From positions 1 through 7,149 of the forward strand of contig CAKSBK010000049.1 in NCBI GenBank assembly GCA_934438035.1: a stretch of 7,149 bases of DNA. Reading direction: 5' to 3'. Below are positions 1-5,668 of the stretch, piece by piece; position 1 is the first letter of the stretch, and each line of letters opens with the position of its first letter. The position numbers and the translations under genes were made by a program. The notes beneath the pieces are model-generated. The model was not told the DNA's origin and did no database searches. It saw only the letters and a program-made list of their open reading frames with translations. This stretch comes from an uncultured Christensenellaceae bacterium (GTDB taxonomy: Bacteria > Bacillota > Clostridia > Christensenellales > Christensenellaceae).

Positions 1-136
1 AATGCACAGAAGCGTCGCCATGGGAGAAGAACTCTTCAGGAGATTGGAAGAGGAGAAATTAAGGGCAAGCATAGAGCATAGAGACTTGAATCTTGAAGAA
101 AAGTCTGTTGAGCTGAGATTTTCGGGGCAGCAGTAA
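1..136 (+). CDS. rapZ: RapZ (YvcJ-type RNase adapter / nucleotide-binding protein), C-terminal end only
   Basis: Only the last 44 codons are present, open from base 2 to the TAA at 134-136; the start lies outside the window. The translation begins MHRSVAMGEELF and continues to IEHRDL. This matches the end of the RapZ family, whose C-terminal domain carries GCTGG-x-HRSV followed by a helix and a final HRDL. In the family, the N-terminal P-loop domain binds nucleotide and the C-terminal domain binds RNA or a signalling metabolite; its role in Gram-positive bacteria is poorly defined. The tail runs about 15 residues past HRDL and is not recognisable. The stop overlaps the start of whiA by one base (TAATG), so the two are very likely co-transcribed and coupled. 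Identity rests on a short but distinctive motif and on the whiA neighbourhood. Confidence 0.85.
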   Translation, partial: MHRSVAMGEELFRRLEEEKLRASIEHRDLNLEEKSVELRFSGQQ

Positions 137-1080
137 TGTCGTTTTCTTCTGAAATAAAAAAAGAGCTCGCGGGAGTTTCAGTTTCGAAAGAGGAACACAA
201 AAGAGCGGAGCTTGCGGGAATAATTTATTTAAATTCCACTCTTACCATAAGCATGGGCGGCGCAAGCCTGAATATTAATACAGAGAGCATGGATGTGGTT
301 AAAAGAACCATTTCCATGATAAAAGCGCTTTACGGTTTAGAGCCCGAGCTTCTTTTAAAAGACGCGCAGCTTAAAAAAACCGCTACTTATATAGTCCGCC
401 TTAACGGGGGCGGAACGGTTATAACCTTATTATCCGACCTTGGGCTTACGTTCGGTAACGGTCTTGAGGTGGATAAAGAGCGCTTTAAAGATATTATATT
501 TTCTTCAGGCTGCAGAGAGGCGTTTTTAAGAGGCGCTTTTTTGGGAGCGGGAAGCATAAGCGATCCTAAAAAGGAAAAACATCTTGAAATAGTTGCCGCA
601 AGGGAAAATATTGCCGATATATTAGAAGGGCTTATGAGCTTCATGGGCCTCAATGTTAAAAAAACTTTACGCAAATTGTATCATGTGGTATACTTAAAAC
701 AGACGGAAAGTATAATTTCATTTTTGACTATAACCGGAGCGCATAGGGGCGTTTTGGAGCTGGAGTCTATTCAGGTATATAAAGAAATAAAAAACAACCT
801 TAACAGGCAGGTTAATTTTGAACAGGCTAATCAGGACAGAACAATAAACAGCGCGCAGGAGTCTATATTAAATATAAACAAGATTATTAGGACCGTTGGT
901 CTTGAAGGTTTGCCTAAGAATTTGCGGGATACTGCGGCTTTGAGGATAGAATATCCCGAAGCGACGCTTGCCGAGCTTGCCGAGCTTGCCGGCAATACGA
1001 CAAAATCCGGCATTAATCACAGACTTAGGCGTTTAAACGAAATTGCGCTTGCGATTTCGGATAAAGGAGGAAAAATATAA
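136..1080 (+). CDS. whiA: WhiA, DNA-binding sporulation/cell-division regulator
   Basis: A 314-residue protein of normal WhiA length. WhiA joins an N-terminal LAGLIDADG homing-endonuclease-like fold without nuclease activity to a C-terminal helix-turn-helix. Seen here: the LAGLIDADG-like segment REAFLRGAFLGAGSISDP (128-144), the linker motif RQVNFEQANQDRT (224-236), and the C-terminal DNA-binding part LPKNLRDTAALR (259-270) to SGINHRLRRLNEIA (291-304). In actinomycetes WhiA activates sporulation septation; in Firmicutes it affects division and chromosome segregation and is present even in non-sporulating species. The start at 136 overlaps the rapZ stop by one base. There is only a weak GGGG-type ribosome site at 124-127, which fits translational coupling. 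The stop likewise overlaps the start of the next gene. Confidence 0.96.
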   Translation: MSFSSEIKKELAGVSVSKEEHKRAELAGIIYLNSTLTISMGGASLNINTESMDVVKRTISMIKALYGLEPELLLKDAQLKKTATYIVRLNGGGTVITLLSDLGLTFGNGLEVDKERFKDIIFSSGCREAFLRGAFLGAGSISDPKKEKHLEIVAARENIADILEGLMSFMGLNVKKTLRKLYHVVYLKQTESIISFLTITGAHRGVLELESIQVYKEIKNNLNRQVNFEQANQDRTINSAQESILNINKIIRTVGLEGLPKNLRDTAALRIEYPEATLAELAELAGNTTKSGINHRLRRLNEIALAISDKGGKI

Positions 1081-1340
1081 TGATCTACAAGGAGATGGTG
1101 GTTGAGCTTCCGGGCGGCCTCAAATCCAGAAATGCAGCCAGCTTTGTTCAAGTTGCGGGCAGATACAGTTCCCAGCTGCTTATAGAGTGCGGAAACAAAA
1201 AGGTTAACGCTAAGAGTATAATGGGCGTTCTGTCTTTAGGGCTTAAGACGGGCGATAAGTTTTATGTCGCAGCGTCGGGGGAAGACGCCGAAAACGCCGT
1301 TTTAACATTATCGAGAATGCTTAAAGGCGAAGAAAAATAA
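1080..1340 (+). CDS. HPr-like (Crh-type) protein lacking the catalytic His15
   Basis: An 86-residue protein, the standard HPr length. The Ser46 region is well kept: NAKSIMGVLSLGL, with Ser at exactly position 46, the residue phosphorylated by HPr kinase in Firmicutes. The active-site loop is not. Where HPr has GLHARPA, this protein has GLKSRNA, so His15 is Lys15 and the following Pro is Asn18. It therefore cannot carry phosphate from enzyme I in the sugar PTS. This parallels Bacillus Crh, which has Gln15, keeps Ser46, and is also encoded just after whiA. By analogy it may be a regulatory HPr homologue acting through Ser46 with CcpA or metabolic enzymes; that is inference. The start overlaps the whiA stop (TAATG), and AAAGGAGG at 1063-1070 is well placed. 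A terminator follows within 15 bases. Confidence 0.9.
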   Translation: MIYKEMVVELPGGLKSRNAASFVQVAGRYSSQLLIECGNKKVNAKSIMGVLSLGLKTGDKFYVAASGEDAENAVLTLSRMLKGEEK

Positions 1341-1351
1341 AGCGGTTCTGC

Positions 1352-1376
1352 GCGGCGCATATGCGCCGCTTTTTTT
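1352..1376 (+). terminator. Intrinsic terminator of the rapZ-whiA-HPr operon
   Basis: A perfect stem of GCGGCGC (1352-1358) and GCGCCGC (1363-1369) with an ATAT loop is followed by seven T (1370-1376). A wider alternative stem, AAAGCGG (1339-1345) with CCGCTTT (1366-1372), would leave an ATTTTTC tail on the other strand. The site might therefore also stop transcripts arriving from the convergent reductase gene. Confidence 0.92.
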
Positions 1377-1602
1377 ACGCCCAAACCGCTTAAAATTAAG
1401 CGGCGATATATAAAAATTTTATTTTATATGGTAAAAATTCGGTAAAAAAGACATAAAAAGAGGCGACTGCCTGTGAATCAAAAAATAGTGGGGAAAGTAA
1501 AAAAAGAATCAATACAGCCGCCCCTGTAATAACACATATTGAATGCGTAATTACCTTGTGTTTGATATTAGTATAGATTGTTAAAGTGAACGTTGTGTGA
1601 AC
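1377..1602. other. Non-coding gap between convergent genes, with inverted repeats
   Basis: No credible gene is seen on either strand. The gap holds a perfect inverted repeat, CCGCTTA/TAAGCGG with loop AAAT (1386-1403); an AT-only inverted repeat, ATATAAAA (1408-1415) with TTTTATAT (1422-1429); and a GC-containing structured stretch at about 1461-1530, discussed as a finding. AACACA (1531-1536) can pair with TGTGTT (1557-1562). The hexamer GTGAAC occurs twice, 11 bases apart, at 1586-1591 and 1597-1602. The 1386-1403 hairpin could help end the - strand transcript, but its T run there is only three bases. Confidence 0.6.
1386..1403. repeat. Perfect 7-bp inverted repeat
   Basis: CCGCTTA at 1386-1392 and TAAGCGG at 1397-1403 enclose the loop AAAT. 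It lies just past the operon terminator. Neither strand has a proper T run after it, so it is at best a weak terminator or a transcript-end stabiliser. Confidence 0.55.
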
Positions 1603-2331
1603 TTATGTTAAAAATCCTCCGTTAATTCTTAATATTTCGCCTGTTATGAAATCGGCGGCGGGGGACGCCAAAAATATAAGAGCGTTCGCTATGTCTGCGG
1701 GTTCTCCCAACCTTAAAAGCGGGGTGTTTTCCTTAAGCTGTGTTTTTGTCTGTTCGGTATGCTCGTTTAGCATGGGAGTGTTTATTACTCCGGGGGAAAC
1801 GCAGTTAACGCGTATTCCGGACGGACCGAGCTCTTTTGCAAGCGCTTTTGTAAAGCCGATAAGTCCTGCCTTTGCGGCGGAATATACGCTTTCGCAAGCG
1901 CCGCCGGTTTCGCCCCAAATTGACGATACGTTAATAATAGCGCCGCTTTTTTTAGAGATGAAATGGGGGGTCAAAAGCGCTGTAAGCTTAATTGCTCCCG
2001 TTAAATTTTCCGCTATAACGCGATCTATTTGACTTGCGGTTTCATCTAAAAGCAGGGTTGTGTCGCAAGCGCCTGCGTTATTAATAAGGACGTCTATATT
2101 AAATTCTACAGCCTTATTCGCTAATGCTTCTATCTCGCTGTCTTTTGTTAGATCCGCCTTTAGAGTTTCGCAATTTACTCCGTTTTCGGTTAACAAATTA
2201 TAAAGCTTTTGTGCGTTTTCCTGCGAATTATTATAATGTATAAGTATGTCGTAGCCCTTAAGCGCAAACGCTTTTGCGGCTGCGGCGCCTATGCCGCCCG
2301 ACGCTCCGGTAATTAAAACAGATTTTCTCAT
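1603..2331 (-). CDS. SDR-family oxidoreductase, FabG-like; probably YmfI-type EF-P 5-aminopentanone reductase
   Basis: A 242-residue classical short-chain dehydrogenase/reductase. The Rossmann nucleotide motif is TGASGGIG (8-15); NNAG is at 84-87; the catalytic set is Asn109, Ser137, Tyr150 and Lys154 (YSAAK). The C-terminal ITGEILRINGGF (229-240) is typical of FabG relatives. NVSSIWGETGGACE (134-147) resembles the SSIWG-GASCE signature of YmfI, which in Bacillus reduces the 5-aminopentanone group on elongation factor P; plain FabG usually differs there. The gene is single, with no fatty-acid genes nearby, which also argues against housekeeping FabG. The frame stays open back to 2484, but the start at 2331 is preferred: AAAAGGAG (plus strand 2337-2344) lies five bases upstream, the TGASGGIG fold begins properly, and the extension would run through both promoters. 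SDR membership is certain; the substrate is a moderate inference. Confidence 0.93.
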   Translation of the reverse strand: MRKSVLITGASGGIGAAAAKAFALKGYDILIHYNNSQENAQKLYNLLTENGVNCETLKADLTKDSEIEALANKAVEFNIDVLINNAGACDTTLLLDETASQIDRVIAENLTGAIKLTALLTPHFISKKSGAIINVSSIWGETGGACESVYSAAKAGLIGFTKALAKELGPSGIRVNCVSPGVINTPMLNEHTEQTKTQLKENTPLLRLGEPADIANALIFLASPAADFITGEILRINGGFLT

Positions 2332-2349
2332 ATATACTCCTTTTATTTG

Positions 2350-2378
2350 ATTATAACAAGCGGGAAAAACAAAATCAA
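2350..2378 (-). promoter_or_regulatory. Promoter of the reductase gene (proximal)
   Basis: Read on the - strand: TTGATT (plus 2373-2378), a 17-base spacer, and a perfect TATAAT (plus 2350-2355). Transcription would start near 2343, giving a leader of only about 12 bases that just contains the ribosome site. Confidence 0.6.
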
Positions 2379-2428
2379 TCAGGGTATATGAATATTTGAA
2401 TGACAAATGTTTCATAATTAACACAAAA

Positions 2429-2457
2429 ATTATACGATTTAACGAAAAACTTGTATA
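2429..2457 (-). promoter_or_regulatory. Possible distal promoter of the reductase gene
   Basis: A second TATAAT on the - strand (plus 2429-2434) has TATACA 17 bases upstream (plus 2452-2457), a four-of-six match to the -35 consensus. It would give a leader of about 90 bases. Its -35 box lies inside the TTGTATACAA palindrome, so a protein bound there should block it. Confidence 0.35.
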
Positions 2458-2460
2458 CAA
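2451..2460. promoter_or_regulatory. Palindrome TTGTATACAA, candidate operator
   Basis: A perfect 10-base palindrome in the divergent intergenic region. It ends four bases before the -35 of the hppA promoter and overlaps the -35 of the possible distal reductase promoter. The TTGTATACAA form resembles operators of some GntR-family repressors. No regulator gene is present in the window, so the binding protein is unknown. Confidence 0.4.
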
Positions 2461-2464
2461 ATGG

Positions 2465-2492
2465 TTGAAATTTGTAAAAAACATAGTATAAT
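2465..2492 (+). promoter_or_regulatory. Promoter of hppA
   Basis: TTGAAA (2465-2470), a 16-base spacer and a perfect TATAAT (2487-2492). Transcription would begin near 2499, leaving a leader of about 30 bases that holds AAGGAG at 2511-2516, 12 bases before the ATG. Confidence 0.7.
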
Positions 2493-2528
2493 TATTTTAT
2501 ATTCAAAAATAAGGAGTCAAAGAAAACA

Positions 2529-4517
2529 ATGTCAGTACCTTTGATTGTAGTTGTTGTGTGTGCGGTGGGAATACTGCTCACGCTGTATTTGCAGTTCAGC
2601 ATTAAAAAAATACATGTTGAAGACGAAAAAATGTCTGAAATTGCCGGATTTATAAAAACAGGCGCAATGGCATATTTAACAAGACAATATAAAGTAATAG
2701 CTATTTTCCTCGTGGTAATGGCTGTCGTGCTTTTATTTTGTTTTAATTGGATAATGTCGCTTTGCTTTATTTTCGGCGCAATCCTCTCAATACTTGCGGG
2801 TTATGTAGGTATGAGAAGCGCTGTAATGAGCAATGTGCGCACGGCTTCCGAAGCTAAAAAGGGTCTTTCCGCCGCTTTTAAAGTCGCTTTTTCAGGCGGA
2901 GCAATAATGGGCCTTATGGTTGTTTCTTTAGGAGCTGCGGGCGTTGCCATAGTTTATTACATTACTAAAGATACTACCGTGCTTACCGGTTTTTCCCTCG
3001 GAGCTTCCTCTATAGCGCTGTTTTGCAGAGTCGGCGGCGGCATATACACAAAGGCTGCAGACGTGGGCGCAGACCTTGTCGGTAAGGTTGAGGCGGGCAT
3101 TCCCGAAGACGACCCGAGAAACCCTGCCGTTATTGCGGATAATGTTGGAGACAACGTAGGCGACGTTGCGGGAATGGGCGCAGACCTCTTTGAATCTTAT
3201 GTCGGATGTATCGTTTCCGCAATAGTTCTTGCAATGGCAATGGCGGATAATTTGCGCGATAGTGCGATAAATCTCGTTCTTGCGGTTGTTGCCTGCGGAA
3301 TTGCGGCTTCGCTTATAGGCGTAATAATAGTTCGTTTTATTAAGGCGAAAAAAGTCCAGAATGTTCTTAATACGGGAACGTATATATCGGCAGTACTGCT
3401 TGCGGGCTCAAGCGTTGCGCTTTCGCTTACGCTTTTCGGAAATCTGTACTTCTTTATTTCCATACTTTGCGGAATTGTTGCGGGAGTTTTGCTCGGGTTC
3501 TTCACGGAGCTCTATACCTCAGGTGATTTTAAGAGCGTAAAGAAAATTGCGGAGTCTTCCGAAACGGGTTCGGCAACAACGGTTCTTTCGGGATATGCTA
3601 TAGGTTTAAAATCTACGGCGCTTCCTATAATCACCATTGCCGCCGCGATAATAGTTTCTTTTATAATAGGTAAAAAAGTTGGAGGAGACGCAGCAAGCGG
3701 CTTTTTCGGAGTCGTTCTTGCGGCGTTGGGTATGCTCTCAACCGTAGGAATTACAATTTCCGTTGACGCTTACGGTCCTATTGCGGATAATGCGGGTGGT
3801 ATTGCGGAAATGTCCGGAGCGGGAGAAGACGTAAGAAATATTACGGATCATCTCGACGCCGTCGGAAACACTACTGCGGCGATAGGAAAGGGCTTCTCTA
3901 TAGGCTCCGCCGCGCTTACGGCTCTTGCTCTGTTTACGGCATATACTCAGGCGGTAAACCTCTCTGTGGTTGATCTTGTCAATTCAAACGTAATTGCGGG
4001 TCTTCTTATAGGAGGAATGCTCGTTTTCCTCTTCTCCGCAATGACTATAGACTCCGTTTCAAAAGCGGCGTATGAGATGATTGAGGAAGTAAGAAGCCAG
4101 TTCAGAAACAAGCCGGGAATAATGAAAGGAACGGAAAAACCCGATTACAAGAGATGCGTTGACATTTCAACAAAAGCGGCGATTAAAGAAATGATAATTC
4201 CTTCTATTATTGCCATAGTCGCTCCGATACTTGTGGGCTTATGGTCGTTAGAGGCGCTTGCCGGTCTTCTGTGCGGCGCAACCGTAACGGGTGTGCTTAT
4301 GGCGATAATGATGTCTAATGCCGGCGGCGCATGGGACAATGCCAAAAAGTACATTGAAGAGGGTCATCACGGCGGAAAGGGCTCTGACGCCCATAAAGCT
4401 GCGGTTATAGGCGATACGGTAGGAGATCCGTTTAAAGATACCGCCGGCCCTTCGCTTAATATATTGATTAAGCTTATGAGCATTGTTGCGCTTGTTTTCG
4501 CACCTTTATTTCTGTAA
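2529..4517 (+). CDS. hppA: Membrane-bound K+-stimulated pyrophosphatase (ion-pumping)
   Basis: A 662-residue integral membrane protein within the usual bacterial length. The enzyme hydrolyses pyrophosphate on the cytoplasmic face and pumps Na+ and/or H+ out of the cell, recovering energy from biosynthetic pyrophosphate. Family motifs are all present: DVGADLVGK (178-186); the substrate loop [19 protein letters not shown] (194-212); FESY with the membrane Glu at 222; [12 protein letters not shown] (413-424); and a C-terminal [17 protein letters not shown]. Multiple hydrophobic segments begin at about residue 5. In [10 protein letters not shown] (446-455) the residue at 450 is Ala, where K+-independent enzymes have Lys. 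This places it in the K+-dependent subfamily, which includes the Na+-pumping and the dual Na+/H+ types; the pumped ion cannot be decided by eye. It is a single-gene unit with its own promoter and terminator. Confidence 0.97.
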   Translation: MSVPLIVVVVCAVGILLTLYLQFSIKKIHVEDEKMSEIAGFIKTGAMAYLTRQYKVIAIFLVVMAVVLLFCFNWIMSLCFIFGAILSILAGYVGMRSAVMSNVRTASEAKKGLSAAFKVAFSGGAIMGLMVVSLGAAGVAIVYYITKDTTVLTGFSLGASSIALFCRVGGGIYTKAADVGADLVGKVEAGIPEDDPRNPAVIADNVGDNVGDVAGMGADLFESYVGCIVSAIVLAMAMADNLRDSAINLVLAVVACGIAASLIGVIIVRFIKAKKVQNVLNTGTYISAVLLAGSSVALSLTLFGNLYFFISILCGIVAGVLLGFFTELYTSGDFKSVKKIAESSETGSATTVLSGYAIGLKSTALPIITIAAAIIVSFIIGKKVGGDAASGFFGVVLAALGMLSTVGITISVDAYGPIADNAGGIAEMSGAGEDVRNITDHLDAVGNTTAAIGKGFSIGSAALTALALFTAYTQAVNLSVVDLVNSNVIAGLLIGGMLVFLFSAMTIDSVSKAAYEMIEEVRSQFRNKPGIMKGTEKPDYKRCVDISTKAAIKEMIIPSIIAIVAPILVGLWSLEALAGLLCGATVTGVLMAIMMSNAGGAWDNAKKYIEEGHHGGKGSDAHKAAVIGDTVGDPFKDTAGPSLNILIKLMSIVALVFAPLFL

Positions 4518-4531
4518 TTAGCGGTCTTTTT

Positions 4532-4569
4532 AAGGAAGAGATTTTAATCGTCTCTTCCTTTTATATTTT
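4532..4569 (+). terminator. Intrinsic terminator after hppA
   Basis: A perfect 10-bp stem, AAGGAAGAGA (4532-4541) with TCTCTTCCTT (4551-4560), has a 9-base loop and is followed by the T-rich TTATATTTT. It lies 14 bases past the hppA stop and separates that gene from the riboswitch operon. Confidence 0.88.
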
Positions 4570-4756
4570 ATGAAGAAAATCATAGAATAAATAAGAGTTG
4601 GCGACGTTTTGTTTTTTACCGCAAAATAGCTTTAAGATCACAATAATTACATAGATTCGTCTTGAAATTTATGCGAGACTGTGATAAAAATATAATGAAA
4701 GCGAGAATAATGTGCGGATGAATTTGCGCGGCGCCGCATGTTTTGTGCTTATATTT
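4570..4756. other. Non-coding stretch upstream of the riboswitch
   Basis: AT-rich sequence with no credible gene. It contains the candidate promoter listed separately; a distant inverted pair, ATCACA (4637-4642) and TGTGAT (4680-4685); and a GC-rich hairpin in which TGCGG (4713-4717) can pair with CCGCA (4734-4738) around an inner CGGCGCCG palindrome (4729-4736). The hairpin would lie at the 5' end of the transcript, before the aptamer. Confidence 0.5.
4662..4696 (+). promoter_or_regulatory. Candidate promoter of the riboswitch-controlled operon
   Basis: A perfect TATAAT is at 4691-4696, but no good -35 stands 16-18 bases before it. TTGAAA (4662-4667) is 23 bases away, too far. An alternative is TTGAAA with the extended -10 TGTGATAAA (TG at 4680-4681, GATAAA at 4683-4688, spacer 15). 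Either would give a leader of roughly 210-220 bases containing the whole aptamer. Confidence 0.4.
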
Positions 4757-4835
4757 TCTGTAAACCGTTCGAAAGGGCGGGGCGCAAAGCCATAGGGTCT
4801 AAGGCGATTGCTATGATAGCCGGTTTAATATCGAC
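4757..4835 (+). ncRNA. c-di-GMP-I (GEMM) type riboswitch aptamer, non-canonical at the ligand site
   Basis: The scaffold matches the GEMM-I class. Present in order are AAACC (4762-4766); a hairpin CCGTTC/GGGCGG (4765-4770 and 4775-4780) closed by a GAAA tetraloop; the invariant GCAAAGCC (4784-4791); a second hairpin CATAG/CTATG (4791-4795 and 4811-4815) carrying the receptor-type GGTCTAAGG (4796-4804); and ATAGCCGGTT (4816-4825). The class binds cyclic di-GMP, or cyclic GMP-AMP in the G20A variant. Unusually, the 5' arm reads CTGTAAACC instead of GGGCAAACC, and the 3' arm reads GGTTTAATA instead of GGTTACC or GGTTGCC. The guanine and cytosine that normally read the ligand (G20 and C92 in Vc2 numbering) are therefore not in place, and P1 is weak. 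Membership in the class is well supported; the ligand is not. Confidence 0.82.
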
Positions 4836-4852
4836 TGAAAAAGTTGCTTTTT

Positions 4853-4886
4853 GACCGGTTTTGCTGAATCGGTCTTGTTTATTTTA
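4853..4886 (+). terminator. Riboswitch expression platform: intrinsic terminator in the leader
   Basis: GACCGGTT (4853-4860) pairs with AATCGGTC (4867-4874): eight pairs including one G-T, loop TTGCTG. TTGTTTATTTTA follows. It lies between the aptamer and the ribosome site of the first gene, so it acts as an attenuator. Its 5' arm repeats the heptamer CCGGTTT (4855-4861) that also forms the aptamer 3' arm (4820-4826). Both copies can pair with AAACCG at 4762-4767, giving a plausible switching mechanism. Confidence 0.75.
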
Positions 4887-4912
4887 TAGAATTAAACGGA
4901 GGTTTTGGGTTT

Positions 4913-5668
4913 ATGATGCCTAAAAGAAAGGTTAAAACGGCCATAATTATTTTGGCGGTGCTTACCGCTCTGTGTTTAACTGCTCTTGCGGCAGTGTTTA
5001 TATATAACGGTACGCTCGGCGTTTCTGCTACGGCTTCTTTAAAAGACAATTACATTACCTCGCAAAGCTCGGGGGTTAAAGCCGTTTTGCGTGAAAAGAA
5101 AAGCATTGGGAAAAAAGCATCCGGCGCTAAAAATAAAGAGCGTGCGGATATTGAATTATATTATTTTAATTCCCAAGACAACGTTCCTTTTAAGGCGGAG
5201 AATATGTTTCCCGGGGACAGCGTTTCTAACAAATATGCGGTAAGCGTATCTTACGGCGGCGCCGTTACCGTTCATTTTAAAGCGGATGTAAAAGACGGAT
5301 ACGAAAAGCTTGCGGAGGCGCTTAAAATGAAAGTGGTTTTGCTTTCAACCGGAGAAACGCTTTACGACGGGCTTATGAAAGATATGCCCGATGTTCTTTG
5401 CGCTCTTAAGTCCGAAAAAAGCACAACGCAGGTTCTTCAATATCAAATTACGGTTTATATTGATACTTCGCTCGGAAACGAGTTCCAAAATAAAGAGCTT
5501 GCCGCAGATTTTAAATGGTGGGTTGAGGAAAAGGAAAATCTCGGGCCTTTCCCGAAAACAGGCGATGTACTAAGCTTGCTGCCCTGGATTATTGTTGTCG
5601 TTCTTTCTTTAGCGGCGGTGATTATTATTATAGCGTTATTAAAACGCAGGAGACGGGATAATGGCTGA
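4913..5668 (+). CDS. TasA/camelysin-like surface protein with C-terminal FPKTG sortase signal
   Basis: A 251-residue secreted protein. Residues 9-30 are a hydrophobic signal or anchor after a basic start. A lysine-rich linker follows (55-77), then a domain with marks of the SipW-dependent TasA/camelysin family: FPGDSVSNKYAVSVSYGG (99-116), a central AEALKMKVVLLSTGETLYDG (134-153) and a closing GNEFQNKELAADF (188-200). The C-terminus is a sorting signal: FPKTG (213-217), a hydrophobic segment (221-243) and RRRR (245-248). FPKTG is a variant of LPXTG, so covalent linkage to wall or pilus by a sortase is likely; no sortase is in the window. ATG 4913 is preferred to ATG 4916, with GGAGG (4898-4902) ten bases upstream. 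It is the first gene behind the riboswitch terminator and overlaps the next gene by eight bases. Function is inferred as a surface fibre or adhesin subunit. Confidence 0.85.
   Translation: MMPKRKVKTAIIILAVLTALCLTALAAVFIYNGTLGVSATASLKDNYITSQSSGVKAVLREKKSIGKKASGAKNKERADIELYYFNSQDNVPFKAENMFPGDSVSNKYAVSVSYGGAVTVHFKADVKDGYEKLAEALKMKVVLLSTGETLYDGLMKDMPDVLCALKSEKSTTQVLQYQITVYIDTSLGNEFQNKELAADFKWWVEEKENLGPFPKTGDVLSLLPWIIVVVLSLAAVIIIIALLKRRRRDNG

Noticed and set aside
1461..1472. AGGCGACTGCCT as a terminator for the - strand gene
   Set aside because: The stem is only four base pairs, although T-rich runs follow on that strand; too weak to list as a terminator.
1586..1602. Direct repeat GTGAAC spaced 11 bases, just past the reductase stop
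   Set aside because: Two hexamers in an AT-rich gap are not enough to claim an operator; no promoter is near.
1646..2032. Open frame on the + strand inside the reductase gene
   Set aside because: It is antisense to clear catalytic SDR motifs, has no family resemblance and no ribosome site.
2332..2484. N-terminal extension of the reductase to an ATG at 2484
   Set aside because: It would add 51 residues before the Rossmann TGASGGIG motif, has no ribosome site, and runs through the promoters of both divergent genes. The ATG at 2331 has AAAAGGAG at proper spacing.
2957..3505. Two - strand open frames inside hppA (2957-3154, 3197-3505), with similar ones elsewhere in hppA and whiA
   Set aside because: They are opposite strongly conserved coding sequence and have low-complexity composition, as expected for shadow frames.
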